Shown: positions 36,111 through 48,700 of the stretch, piece after piece
How positions within the stretch are numbered: the stretch's first letter is position 1
Layout of the letters: every line of letters begins with the position of its first letter
Source of the DNA: Lycocorax pyrrhopterus obiensis
Lineage: Eukaryota > Chordata > Aves > Passeriformes > Paradisaeidae
DNA: 64,000 nucleotides
Direction: 5' to 3'
Assembly: GCA_014706295.1 (NCBI GenBank)
Contig: JACSVZ010000001.1
Location: forward strand, 82,210,237 to 82,274,236
Translations under genes and position numbers: made by a program
Notes under the pieces: generated by a model
The model's database searches: none
What the model saw: only the letters and a program-made list of their open reading frames with translations
Told to the model about the DNA's origin: nothing

Positions 36111-39100
36111 GTTGAACTCTTTCTGAATTCCATCCCATAATCTTTTACAAATGTGACCTGATTTTTCAACAGTGCTGGGCACTCAACACCTTCAACTGAT
36201 AGACTTGAGAAATTAGGGCGATGCAGCACTTATGAAGAAAAACTCTTAAATCCTAAAGCATTGTCTAGCCTCTGTCGAGAAAATTAGGAATTCAAATTTT
36301 TTTCTTTGATTTTTTTTTAACATAATCTTAAACTGAGTATCATTAAGTCCAAACAACAACCTTTCCCACCCATATCAGCTAAACATTTGCTGCTTTTGAG
36401 CCCAGCTGTGGCTACTTGAACTATTTGTCTCAGGTGCATATTTTGTGATTTCTATTTCAGTGTGTAAATTGTTTGAAAAAAATTGTTCACATCCAAGCAT
36501 CTAATCAGTTCTTCATAAACCTTTGATATATGGTTCTCATAAATACCTTTCAACCTGCTGCATAGATATTTTATGAACAGCAAGAATTCTTCACATTTAT
36601 ACACATTTTAAACAAGTGCTGAACAGACATTAATTAAGCAGGACAGAATTTTCAGAACTGTCTAAAGAAGTTAAATCCTGGGCTCACCTTGAAACCAGCC
36701 AGAGTAAGCATTTAAACTCCTTGTGGGAGTGTAGAAATCTCATTTGCAATCATAATGGCCTCAGTGATGGTAAATAGCACTCATCCTTTAAGACACAAAC
36801 TGCTTGAAGTACACAGCTAAGTAAATGCCCCAGGACTGCAGATTCACTAAGGGGCATTGTTAGCTTGGAAGGCTTCCATCCAGCTGCAAGCATGACAGCC
36901 AGGTTATAAGCACTACTTGAACACTCGTGCCCATCAGCAGATGCAGGAAGTTATTTGACTGGCTGAGATGAACCTCACTGGGATGTTGTGATCTGCTTCT
37001 CATCTCAGAAAAAGATAAAGAGGAGGCACTTCTTGGTGGCCATGTGAATTTTCTAGACCTTAATTCAGAAAAATAGGTCTCCTGCAAACAGTGCCTGAAA
37101 TCAAAAGAAAATTGAGGTTAGACAAAGAGGTTAGAAATTCCACACATGGCAAAGCATGTCAGGTTCACCTAACAGCACAATGTATTTTTCATTTGTTTTT
37201 GTTTAGCACTGTTGCTGAACATTCTGAAAAATATTTTTTGACTCAGCTGTACATACATAGTATTTCCATACTTCAATTTTTCCTTTTACCAAACCTGAAA
37301 AATGTTATTTCCCTCTGCTTTATTTGACATAAAACTAAGCTGCACCAGAAGGGCTGACTTTATTATTAAAGATTGCTTAAAAATTACAGCTTCTTTTTAA
37401 TATACAGACTACATTCCATTGAATCCAATCTGTTACTTTTCCTCCATCTTTTTTCTTTTTTGAGATATCTATCTCTAGCATAATTAACTAGCTAGTTCTA
37501 AAATGTAATTTATATCAGTTAAATGGGTCTGAATTACATTGTACTTAGAGAGGAAGAGTGAAATGGGAAATGCAAATTTGAGTTCATGTAAGTTTTTAAA
37601 AAGTGAGCACTAATCCTTCAGGGACTCAGGATTTGACAAAAAAATTATATGAATGATGTATGCTCAGAAAAAGCAATGCTGATAAGGAGCCAAATCCTGA
37701 TAGTTCTCAAGTGTGTGAACAGAGTGAGCCTGATTTTTATTTATTCTCTCACTCCACTTTACACAAGGATGGAGGGAGAACTGGAGAGGGTGACTCTGAA
37801 CCATTTTTTTTTGCTCCTTACCTTTCAGGCCTTGATATGAGAGATTCACGTGGAAGCAGCATCTGTCCAGCTATCATTTCCATAACACATTTCCTGATTC
37901 TTCAGTGTCTCTTACTGAATCTCTGACCTTTGGACACAACTGTGTATTCCAGGCACTAAGGTAACACATGGCCCCCACATGGCCACGGTCCCAGTCAGAG
38001 CCCCATGCTGGAATCCCACCCTCTGGACACCTCTCTTGAGCTGTGTATGACAGAGATATTCTTCATCCAGAGCCTGACACTCAGGGTTTGTCACTCTGCT
38101 TTAAGGCTCCTATGAGTTATAGAAATGAACTTCATTAAGTTAAAGGTGAGGTTCAACCACACTAATGTCATCATAAACAAGTTGTAACTAGTGGAAGCTA
38201 CATTGGATCACTATTTCCAGAAACTGCTACAGCAAATCAACAAGGCTCTAAAAAAATTCCTGATGGGATTCTGGACAAAGTTTTCATCCCTCCATATTCA
38301 ATATGGACTGGAAGAGAAGTCAAAACTTTCAGAAAGAACCTAGCTGCAAAATAAATACAGCTTAACTTGGTCAGTACAGAAAAATAGAAGGTTAGAGAAT
38401 CTTGATTGCTTTCCTCCCATAAATAAATCATGAAAATAAAAGAGGATTTTTTATGCTAAATGAAAGTTGTCCACATGACTGGAACCAACTTTTGCCAAAA
38501 ATTGTGAAGATGTGTAGCATGAATAATTTATAAGAAACTTTTCAGAAGAAGGCATGAAAGCAAAAGCTCACTCTCCACCAGTTTGCAGAAAAGGAGTATG
38601 TGACACGGCAGCAGCCCGTTGCCAAGAAATGAGACAAGTTGACCCAAAAGATCTGTTCTCATCTGTCACTAAACTTAAAAAAATTTTAAGGCACCTTTCT
38701 TTGCTTTTTTTGGTTTTTTTGGAAGGTAACTGAGTGTATCATCTGGAGCTGTTTCCTCCTAGTTCTACAAAGCATGCTGTATTTATGTGCTTTGAAAGTC
38801 AAAGGTTCTTTGCTATCACATAAAAAAGAACATCTCACAAATTGTCAGTGCTGGGATTTGCATATATTATTACCATACTTCCTAATTATTTCTGGTTGTA
38901 TTTGCATAATGAAAAAGGGAATAGTTTCTTCTCAATACCAATAAATATAAAAATGTGCCTGTCACTCCTCCATAGGGAAGGAACTTTAATTGTTTTGATC
39001 TAAAGCCTCAAAGCTGAAAATTCAGAAAAAGCTAAATAAAAAATAGGATGAAAAACCAAACAAGATCCTCTTCAGGGACATTCAGAATTTATACTGAAAT

Positions 39101-40185
39101 AAATTTATCATTACCAATATTTTTGCCTGTAATTTACCGACAGAGAAGTGATTCTGTATCTTCTCAAGTGAAGTGTCTAAATGACTAAATAAGCATCTTG
39201 GTGATCTTGCAGGAAAGTAGATGCTTCAGTTCTATTTGCTTTTGTTTTACTATTAATGGGGCATGTCTGAGCTGAAACGGTTGTGAAGATTTGTGCATTG
39301 TGGTGACACTTTATCCTAGCCTCACTTAGAGAGAAGAAACATTTTATTGATCACATATCTGTCTTTTGTTAGAGGCCATCAGCCAGAACGTCAGACACAC
39401 TCACTTGCTTTAGTGGCAGGAAATTCATTTGTTGGTGTTCAGTAGAGATCAGAATAAAAAATTAGCAATTATATAAAATCTCCAGATATATTTTATCCTT
39501 TTTCACGCTTAGCACCTAAAAGTCTAGAATGGCTAGATTCATGCTTGCAGTACTGTGGTGGGAGCCACAGACTGTGAGCTCAGTTCCCATCCAGGCAGAG
39601 GATTTTTACACAATACGGAGCAAATCACTCCAGGAATAGTTAAGAGTCACAGCACATTGTCATGCTATGTGTAGAAGAGACAACTCTGAACAATGTGTCT
39701 GGACCAATTCCATGCAAAGGCAGTAGGCTGAGTGGGGAAAGAGCAGCCAAGACAGTCCACTTCAATCAATTAATCTGAACTGTCAGGGAAGCTGTGCAGC
39801 CCAAGTGGACTGCTTTACTAATATCACCTTCCAAATATTGGAGCTAAGGACAAAGCGGGATAAACTGCAGAGAGGGAGATCCTTTTGGTTTTACAGCTTG
39901 CCATCTGCAACCTCCTTCACAGGATAGTTTTGCAGGTGCCCACAAGTTGTGCAATGATTGAGTAACATGATAGAAAAAGTTAATTTAAATAGAAGTGCTG
40001 AACCACAGCATTCCAAAACACAGAGAAGTCTCTAAATATGAACTACTGTCCATTATCATCTGTCTTTCATTACCATCTGTACAAAAAATTGCTTCGCCTC
40101 TGAAACAAAAAGGTTGACAAGCTAGCTGACTTCAGGAGATAGTTCGGTGGGAACATGGAACACTGGGGAAAAGAAAATTGTTTGA
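36111..40185. other. Single-copy DNA, no gene seen
   Basis: No gene supported. A GC-richer patch lies at about 37930-38100. Frames at 36860-37087, 37091-37327 and 37649-37926 are short and without domains. A segment at about 36155-36200 ('tgatttttcaacagtgctgg') weakly recalls an old amniote repeat but is too short to call. I looked for gag or reverse-transcriptase remains upstream of the integrase fragment and saw none. Confidence 0.42.
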
Positions 40186-40189
40186 AACA

Positions 40190-40495
40190 TCTGAAAAAGG
40201 TGGTAATAGGAAGGGGAATGACCAAAATCATGCAATCTGTAGTAAGCAAATGTGAAATGTGCCATTGACACAATCTTGCTACAACCAAAAGAGTAGTGCT
40301 AGGGGTAACAAAGGAGGAGACCTTCCTGGAGATTACTGGCAAATAGATTTTGCTGAGTTACCACTTAAAGAAGGATACAGGTATGTATTGGTGTTGGTTG
40401 ACACTTTTCGAGGATGGCCTGAATCTTATCCCTGTCACACTAACACAGTTAAAGAGGCGGTGAAAGTTCTGCTCAATCACATGATTAAATTATGA
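40190..40495 (+). pseudogene. Endogenous retrovirus integrase fragment (pol), broken
   Basis: Two pieces in different frames. The first (about 40200-40265) shows the C-x-x-C half of the integrase zinc-binding domain (KCEMC) and ends at a stop at 40266. The second frame (40259-40495, 78 codons; its ATG is incidental) carries the start of the integrase catalytic core: GDYWQIDFAELP, in which Asp30 (40346-40348) is the first acidic catalytic residue, then YRYVLVLVDTFRGWPES. The frame ends at a stop after about 50 core residues, so the second Asp and the Glu of the catalytic triad are absent. The wording of the core resembles gammaretrovirus-like (class I) elements. No LTR, primer site, reverse transcriptase or env lies next to it. 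It cannot encode an active integrase. Confidence 0.88.
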
Positions 40496-40689
40496 GCTGC
40501 TTCTCTGTGAAAAACTAAACTTTTCTGGCAGTCAGAGGCTCAAAGATTGCCATTACAACTGTGTGATACTCCGGATTAAGGACAGGCGTAGAAGTTTGAT
40601 TAAATTTCTTCTCTCTTCTGTAGAGAAAGGTGCATTTAAAAGAGGCTGTAGTCAGACTGTACCATATTGTGATTTCTTTAGGTCTTCTA

Positions 40690-40880
40690 GCTAAGCAGAT
40701 GAGAAACAAGAATAAAAATAGAGAAAGAGAGCAGAAGGAAATCAAACATATAAGGGTAAGATTTATAGTTAAAAAGAAAATGCGAGGAGAGAGAGGGGAT
40801 AAAACAGAAACCCTGAACAATCTAGCCTCAAAACCAGAAGTGACAGAGAGAGAAACCACTCTAACAATTAAAAAATAATT
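40690..40880 (+). other. Purine-rich segment after the integrase piece
   Basis: About 190 bp are dominated by A and G on the plus strand ('gagaaagagagcagaaggaa' and similar). Opposite frames 40630-40878 (plus, Lys/Arg/Glu-rich) and 40515-40895 (minus, hydrophobic) are the two readings of this bias. I do not recognise it as retroviral. Confidence 0.4.
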
Positions 40881-40960
40881 AGAATTTCCATGCAATGTGC
40901 TTTGCCTGAAACAAATGTTGCTTGTTTAGTGCAAGGCTTCTCAATAAACAGAAATAACAA

Positions 40961-41034
40961 TTATTATTAATAATACTATTAATATTATTAATAAACAATA
41001 ACAATAATAATTGCATAAGTAATAGTGCTAACAT
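40961..41034. repeat. ATT/AAT-rich imperfect microsatellite
   Basis: Interrupted ATT and AAT units ('attattattaataatactat' and onward) span about 74 bp, ending with AACAATAATAAT. Confidence 0.85.
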
Positions 41035-42067
41035 TCTTATCTGCTGAGTATTATTCTATTCATGTATACGAAAGGGTAAACTCAAAGGAAAAAAAATGCT
41101 AAAATAGGGAATCTACTGAAAAACCATAATATGAGAGAACATAAATATTTTATAATTAATTTATATACCAATAGGACCCATACATCTATTAGGTATAATT
41201 AGACATAATTTTTTAATCCTAAAGAGGTATAAAAACTTTTTAGATTTTTAAAAGAAATTCCTTTGAGAGAAGTTGAGGACAATCAAATATAATTTTTAAA
41301 AATATAATGCCTCTTTTTAATTCATTGTTACTATGGAGGAGCACACTTGTTTGAAAGGTCTCTCTTGCATGTACAAATCAATAGAAGAATCCCAGAGTCA
41401 AGTGTTAACCTGGTATAAGCTGCTATGCACGATAATCGTAGTTTGCATCAGCCAAGGAATCATCCCATGGTTTGGTTTTAATTAGCAAAGAAAATGTTGA
41501 ATTTTTATTTAAAGCATAACTGCTCTCTTTGGATTCCTTTGTCCAGACAAGCCAGCTCAGAGCATCATAATTTGCTTTCTCATGAACTTTTTAATGCTTC
41601 CTTTCACTTTCAGTCTGGTCAGGAACAAGTATTGAGAAAAGTGAAGGGGTTTTTTTTTTTTCAGACTGACAATTTGAATTGCAACCAAGGCTGCAGAGAA
41701 GGGAAAGAAAAACATAACTTGGGACAAATTGCCTACTTGGCAATCTAACAATCAAGTACAGATGTATTTTAGTTTTCTTCTGTAAAATGAGTGTCCTTTA
41801 CATGAAAACCAGTAAGACAATACATTCAAATGCCCTTTTTCCAGTCACACATATACTACTAATAGAAGGCAATACATAGGAAAATACTAGAATCAACCAA
41901 GAACAGAACTTCACTGTGAAGAGTTTGGTAAAATATGGTATATATTGTATCTTACATATACTGTGTATGTGTATAAAACGTACATGCATATAGTATCACT
42001 GACCCCTTGACAAAGCTCCCCAATAATTGTCCTCATTGCATTTAAATAGCTCAATAGTGGAGCAACA
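41035..42067. other. AT-rich single-copy DNA
   Basis: No gene or clear repeat. Short frames at 41494-41748 (plus) and 41557-41751 (minus) overlap on opposite strands. A TATA/TGTA-rich patch lies at 41936-41990. Confidence 0.45.
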
Positions 42068-42132
42068 TCATTTCATCCATTTTCCAGATAGTAAAACTGA
42101 AGACAGGCTGGGAAAAGCGATTTATCACTTGT
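42068..42132 (-). repeat. MIR-like SINE remnant (antisense)
   Basis: 'catttcatccattttccaga' followed by 'tagtaaaactgaagacaggc' and 'gatttatcactt' parallels the antisense MIR core ('attatccccattttacagatggggaaactgaggcacagagaggttaagtgactt'). It is about 65 bp of diverged match. Confidence 0.5.
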
Positions 42133-43307
42133 TGAATTGTTAGAATTTAAGTGCTCAGTGCCTTGATGCTCCCCAGAGAAGGTCACACCCCGGTCTGAGG
42201 ACTGATCAGACAAGCCCAAAAGGGATTGCAGAGGGCAGGGATATTTTGTAGCACCTTTCTCTCCGGTAGATAGGACTGTGCTTCTTGCAACAGATGTAGG
42301 GGCCACTCCTAAGAGAGAAACTTTTCTTCTGTTTTTCCGAGTGCAGAGCACAGCTTTGCTCTGTTTCAAAACATGGGAGTCAGAGGTGACCATAGCATCC
42401 CTCTCTAATGTAGCAGCCAACAGTCAGAGAACGTCTTCTGAAAATAGAAAATTTAGGCTTGAGACTGGTGAAATTGTCACGCAGGAGAGCACTAGAAACC
42501 TTGGTCTACGGGCCAGGTTGTTGCTCTGGAGACTCCTTCTGTGATTCAGTCAATAACACTTAATGTATGTGACAAACTTGAGACAAAAGCCCAATATCTA
42601 TCCCATGAGTGGCTTATCCAAGGGTTACGGAGCCATGTATCCACCTGAGATCCTCTGGTGTCACTCAGTACACAGAGGGACATTAGAAGTGGGGCCCTCC
42701 AGAGTTCAGTTGCTAATGTCAGTAAGCAGCTGAATGGGCTTTCCAAGACTGAAATTTGGAACATAAACAGCTGAAAATTTCTTGGAAGCCTTACTTCTGG
42801 CACTTAAATTGTGGTTTGAATATGACCTTTTGTTTAACAGGTGTGACATCGTTCATCTCTGCACTTTGTTCTAACTGTCAGGAGGAGTTAATTGCAATCC
42901 ATACGCTAAAGTTCACTTCTACAGAACCAAAATCTAATTATAACCCTGAAATTCACTTCATCCCATTTTCAGAGAATAGACGTCTTATAGACCCAATGAA
43001 AGAGGAACATATATTCAGCAAATCCCTTTTCCCATGATGGTTAGGAATGGAAGGAAGCTCTGCTGTATGTATTGATTTGAGGATTTCTGAAGTTTCTCTA
43101 ACACTCAGTTTCATCTAGTGTGAACGTCATAGTAAAATGGGGTCTTTTGGAATGACAGACTTGTTATCCATTGATTTTCATTCCAGACTCGTGTGAACAA
43201 AATCTTTTAGCTGCTGCTGCCCCAAGTGTCTCAAATGACAGCAAAATACCTACAGACAGATCTTCACCATAGGGTTTAATGTAGCCTCGTGGCAGCACCT
43301 ATTAATA
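42133..43307. other. Single-copy DNA, no gene seen
   Basis: Frames at 42073-42420 (minus), 42278-42544 (plus) and 42756-43037 (plus) have no recognisable domains. Nothing else stands out. Confidence 0.42.
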
Positions 43308-43352
43308 CCATGCACTTCTCCAGCACCTTTTCTTCAAAGACTTCAAAGCACC
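43308..43352 (-). repeat. MIR-like SINE 3' end (antisense), short
   Basis: 'cttctccagcaccttttctt' followed by 'caaagacttcaaagcacc' resembles the antisense of the MIR 3' part ('ggtgctttgagatcctcggatgaaaggtgc'). Only about 45 bp are recognisable. Confidence 0.38.
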
Positions 43353-45276
43353 AGCTGGCTCTGACCGGGCCTGTGAGATCAGTGACGGATTTACATAGGA
43401 GACCCTTCTCAAGATGTAAGCACATGCTGGGAACAGTGCTGAACATGAAAGAACAATACAACGTCACACAACTGTTTGCAACAAGGTTTAAAAAGAATAG
43501 GTTATCCTTTCGAATCCTGCGCGAGTCTACTGGGAGAATATGCGCAACTCAGCCTTTGAGCCTTCCCATGAAAGGCAAGGGATTTGTACTCCCCAAGGTA
43601 AATTAGTATAATGCCCTCGAATTCCAATTATTTCAGTGAAACAGTAGCAGCAGACCAGCTGTCTTCCTCAGATCTAAACGAAGCCTGGATTTTTTTCACA
43701 ATTAAATGATACAGGTGCAGTTGAGGGAAGAGGATGACCTGTAAATGCTTTATTGCTGTTATTGATTCATGAGGAATTCAGGAAGATCATATTTTTGCTT
43801 TTAGCTTCCACAGTGGCAGTGGTTAGAAAAATGATCATTTTGCTTGTCTTTTGACCATATCTGACATAACATCAATAAGACAAAGTAAGCAGGGCACCCT
43901 GCAGTGCTGTTCTTTTTTCTGCAGACTCGCTTTTCAGAACACGCATTTTCAAAATACTTTGTTTTCTCGTTCATATGGATCAGCCATAGCATCTCAAACT
44001 ACAAAAAGTGCCTTGTATTTTCCCAGTAAATGCAGGAAACCAGAACCACAGTCATGAAAATCTCTATGGACTTGTTTTGGTTTAATTGAATTACATTTAA
44101 ACACTTATCTCAAAATTCAAAAAGTTGTAATACTGATGGCTGAATAACTGCCCAACCTCTTGGGACATCAGACCAGAGGAGCTGGTTTCAATGGCTAACA
44201 CTTGAACCTGAATAACTGGAAAAAATTCAAAACTTCTCCAGAAGATAGGGAGGAACACTCAAAAGCATAAATTAAATGGGACATTCCTTTATCTCAGTGT
44301 GATGACACAGATAAAATGCTTTCCACCTGCAGACTCACTCCACTGTGTGATTTCATCCAATAATTGTGACTTCTCAACAGTGGTCTGGTCTGCATACATT
44401 TGTGAAAGACATAAAGTTATTGCAGAAAATCTATGACCATGATTGCCCCAAGAGAGGACAGATCAACAAGCATGTCGGCCTGTGACATCTTATTCATGAA
44501 ATGTAATGCTTTGAATTCTGTCCATCTTTTCCTCCACAATCATCAGAGGACTCAGCAGGACCTATTCCCTATTGAACTTAAGAGTAGAGCAACACTGACC
44601 TTGGAGGACCTGCACTGAGCCACATAATCAAAATTTTGGCTCACTGTCTGTGGCAAATTTTATTACCCAAAGAGAAGGAAAAATTTCCTTCCACTTGTGA
44701 ACTCGCTACACATGAAGTAATGATCTTCATTTCATAGCATGGCCTATATTATTGTCAGCAGCTTTAACCATCACAGAACAATCAAAAGTACCACGAAAGA
44801 AAATCAAAAGCAGTCATCTTCAAGCGAAAAAAAAAAAAAAAGAATGTGGGATCACTTCATTCTTTTAAGTCATCAGAGAGAGAAAAATACCAGTAGAAAT
44901 TATTTGAAACAAACCCAACCTTGTGACTGCAAAGTATTATTTTTTTATTTTAATATAGAAACACCAAAAGATTGTGACCTGTAATAACAGACAAAATAGA
45001 CAAAGTTTTTCATATGTATATTTTATTCTTGAGGGATTTTCTGAAGAAAATTACTGTGAATAACTTGGCAAGTGTGCTGAAACGGAATAAAACCTGTAAA
45101 GCCAAAAAAAGTCATCTACACTAAAAGGCATTAAGGAATAGTATACATCTGTAGTGCTTAATCCAAATGTAATCACCCAACACTAGGAAAAACATACCTG
45201 AAATTACAAAATCACCACAGGGAAAAATAAATGGCAACAGAGAGAGCATAAATAGAGGTGTCCCAAAGGTTGGAAT
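43353..45276. other. Single-copy DNA, no gene seen
   Basis: No supported exon. Contains an A-run (44828-44842). Short frames at 43289-43606 and 43851-44057 lack domains. Confidence 0.45.
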
Positions 45277-45338
45277 TGATGCCTTATCAGGCCTCCTAGA
45301 CACAGAGACTAGACAGAGTAAAGGAACAAAAGTAGGTA

Positions 45339-45344
45339 TTTATT
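45339..45344 (-). terminator. LTR poly(A) signal
   Basis: AATAAA on the minus strand, 89-94 bp downstream of the TATA box and about 60 bp before the LTR end. This is the expected spacing for an R region with its polyadenylation signal. Confidence 0.6.
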
Positions 45345-45432
45345 TGAAGGGCCTTCAAGGTACACCCTGGGGAGCCAGAGGCTCTTGCCAAGATGGACCC
45401 CAAGATGGACAACAGGTCACGAGTTTTCCACA

Positions 45433-45440
45433 CTTTTATA
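45433..45440 (-). promoter_or_regulatory. LTR core promoter (TATA box)
   Basis: TATAAAAG on the minus strand, with the octamer ATGCAAAT 10 bp upstream (45451-45458), an Oct-factor type site. It would drive minus-strand transcription toward 45277. The function is inferred from motif order. Confidence 0.6.
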
Positions 45441-45714
45441 AGTTTGGTTCATTTGCATATCAGGGTCAATTCTCCAATTAAAACCCCAGTTAAATGATGT
45501 AATTCCCCTTAGCTACCCCCCCTTCAGAGACTCCTTGGTTTACACCCCTTGGGCTCAGGATGGTCCAGGTGTCCTTGAAGAGCGGTCTGGAGAGGCTTTG
45601 TTGTGTCTAACGAGCATGAGAGAGCAGAAAGTAACAGGCTACAAGAAGCTTCAAAGTTGCACACTAAGCAGCACAGAGTTTTAAAAAATATAAAAGTTAA
45701 AACCTAAGGCATCA

Positions 45715-48700
45715 GAATCACTTGGCTGTATAAGAAGAAATTAGGAGACTTATTGAAAAAATTGTGAAAGATATGGTGCACAGGGAAAATCATGGTTAAA
45801 TTAAATTGAAAGTGAGTTTAGAATGAAAAAAGAGATATACATCTGTATGCAATCCATATTCAGCAATTTGGGTTTTATCGTTGAAGGGGGTATTTGATTT
45901 AAATACTGTGGCAGAAATTCTAAAGGGTTGGATAATTTTATGATCACTAATAACATTTGTCATTATGTATGTTGCCATTATGATAAGGATAATCAACTCT
46001 CATGCTCTAGGGCATAAAGTTATCACCAGTGGGACATGGGAATTTTTTTCCCTAGCTATTAGGTGTCCATTTAGATATTTCTTGTTCGCTTTTACTAGTC
46101 AGTTCAGTGAAGTATCCTCCAACCCACACAGATCAATTCTTGCTGCTCCGAAGAGACCTTATATAGGCTGTGCAGGGGCGATTTTTATCCTGTCAGGCTG
46201 AAAACCCGCCTTTTGGAGGTGAGGGAATTTCTTTTACTGCAAAACAAAAATGAATACAGGACTGTCATCAAAATTAATTATAGCGAATACCTTGTCTGTA
46301 TGCATTCATTTACTAGATTAAATGGGTCTTCAGGTCTGAATGAGGCTGGAAGGGGGCTCTTCATAGATGATATTGATCAGTTCATGTTCCTCCAGGAGAA
46401 TCATCTTAATTGGGCAGGAGAAATTTGGCCTGAATCAATATCTTGATGGCAATAAGAGTTTGATGATGGAAAGATAATTTGAACTGACAAAACTTAAGAG
46501 ATTATATTTGATAGCATGATTGATAGCAGTACCTCAGAAACTGTGAAGGAGTAGAAACATGGAAATAAAGAACAAGTGCTGTTAAATGCTTTACTACCCT
46601 TTCTGAACCTCTCTTCTGAACTTTATAATACATGCAGTTTCATTTTAAGACCTGGCTTTATCCCTACTGAATCACTGTAACCTGTGCTTATGAGAATTCT
46701 GACACCAGTGTTCTTTGAAAATTAGGCTAATGTGAAACTTGTAAAAATTTTGAAATTTTCTGTAAGATTTTTGTACTTGTAGATGAAAGCCTATTTATTT
46801 TTGAAGTTTTTTAATTTGAGAAGAAAGTAATTGCTTTCCAAAAATTCAAATTTTTCAAGTGCTTAGATCTAAAGTATAGATTAAGGTGAATTTATAAGAA
46901 CAAAAGACTACTTTACATTCCCTTTTTAAATGTGTTCATGATAACTGAAACTAATTTAAATTAATTTTTACAAGAACAAGAAAAAAGTCTAACTATAGAT
47001 ATTCAGATTTGCCTTCAACAAAAAGTAAACTGTTCTCTACTCCACTGAATATTCCGTAGCTGCAGCAGTAAAAACTCTCTGCACAGGTCTTGCTTCTGAC
47101 AGTTCTGTTATGCATCTGTTGAAGGATTAAATTCAACTCCAGATTCAAATGATAAGTGAGCAGAACCTGGAACATATATATCTTACCCTCATTATATTAC
47201 AGATAGACTCGGTAGCCTGGAGGCCAACATTTGGTAGGACATTTGGTTTGTGATTATTTCATCTTTAGATGAATATTCAAATAATTATTTGTGCATTTAA
47301 TGTGTTTCCATATTGCAGGGGGAATTTGATTTGTTTGCCTACGTGCAGCATAGCCAGCTCAATCTGCAGCTATCTTATGGCTGTCCCTGTAGGTCCTGTG
47401 TCATCCCAAGCAACACCATGGGGATGCCAAGGGTAGCCCACAGATTCCCAAACCACACCAGAGACCCAATGCAGAGAGAGAGTAATGGCTCAATGTGCAG
47501 TATATTTTTTATTAATTAAAACGGTTATTAGTCCTAGGACAGCTACTACATCCACAAAGCCTGCAGTACCAGAGAGGAAAAGTAGGTATGCCTCTTGCAA
47601 GCAGCTCTGCAAGAGACACTCCTTCAATATGGATGGAAGAAGGACATAAGGGCTTTGAATAAAGATTTACTTATGGAAAATAATAAAAGCTAACACAAAT
47701 CCAAGGTTAACTGAAACATATAATTAAACTTCACATTTATTTTAATAAAATACAATATTGACTTTGCTCTTTAAAGTAGATTAGGTTGTTGACATTACAG
47801 CAGTACAATAAACAAGCACTAAGCTTTTTACTAGCAGAACAGAAAATTAAAGCTGGTTATGACAAGACAAATAAAATGAGTTTATTCAGGACTGTATAAA
47901 TCATCAATAAGAATTCTTAATCACTTGCCTCCAAAAAAGCTAGATTATTTGATCTACAACAAAACTGGGGCTGTGTCAGCAAGTTGGATGCAAATCAAAC
48001 AACATTCAGACATCTCAAAAATTCTGCAAGTATGTGTCTGGAATACAGATGAAAAGCAGAAATTCAGTGAGGCCTTCTTAGGGTAGTAAAAAAATAAAGT
48101 AGAGCCCTTTTATTTACACTGAGATGTGGTTATTGAAATTAGAGTCTCTCAACAGCATGGTGTATCATGTATAAAAGACCATCCCTGGTTTTCTAACCTT
48201 ATTTTCATTGTGTGCTTTTGCAAAGACTTCTCTTTGTTTGATGCATGCATTTTATACACACTAAAAGCTATACAAAGATAAGCTGTTCATGTTGATGCTT
48301 AATCATATTGTATTACCTTTCACTAAAGAGCCACACAGTTCCCAAAAAAGTTTAATATAATTTAAGGCTTGCAAGGCACAATGGCACACTTTGATTCATG
48401 AGTTTTGTATGCAAAGTCTTATTGTAATGTTTGTGATCAATAAAGATGTTCTCTCTGGCATGGAGTAAATTTGTCAACTCTTAATAGTTTACTATCTGTT
48501 TACCTAAATCATAGTCTACTCCTGCCGCAATAAAATGCTTGTTCCTGATCTTTTCATACCATATAAATAAGGATTAAAGGCAAAATAAAAATAACTATAA
48601 AATAAGTAATAAGAAGTTTATAACTTCAAAATCTATAATGCAGAATTCAGATGTAGCAAGAATTTCACATTTGCCTGAACATGAATCTGGTGAAAGTTGT

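Larger units (their letters stand above)
45277..45714 (-). mobile_element. Complete solo LTR of an endogenous retrovirus
   Basis: A 438-bp LTR on the minus strand. The left end TGATGCCTTA and right end TAAGGCATCA form a perfect 10-bp terminal inverted repeat with canonical TG...CA. It is flanked by the 4-bp direct repeat GAAT (45273-45276 and 45715-45718), a target-site duplication. In minus-strand order it has an octamer ATGCAAAT (45458-45451), a TATAAAAG box (45440-45433), and AATAAA (45344-45339) about 90 bp further on. U3 is therefore on the right and U5 on the left. No internal viral sequence is attached, consistent with recombination between the two LTRs of a provirus. A 4-bp duplication suits class-I (gammaretrovirus-like) elements, which is an inference. 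Intact ends suggest an insertion younger than most repeats here. Confidence 0.93.

Noticed and set aside
36150..36200. Short resemblance to an old amniote repeat ('gtgctgggcactcaacacc')
   Set aside because: Fewer than 50 bp recognisable; could be coincidence.
47300..47640. Possible LTR or exon ('ttgcagggggaatttg' and a T-rich AATTAATAAAA-type region)
   Set aside because: No defined ends, no duplication and no recognised protein.
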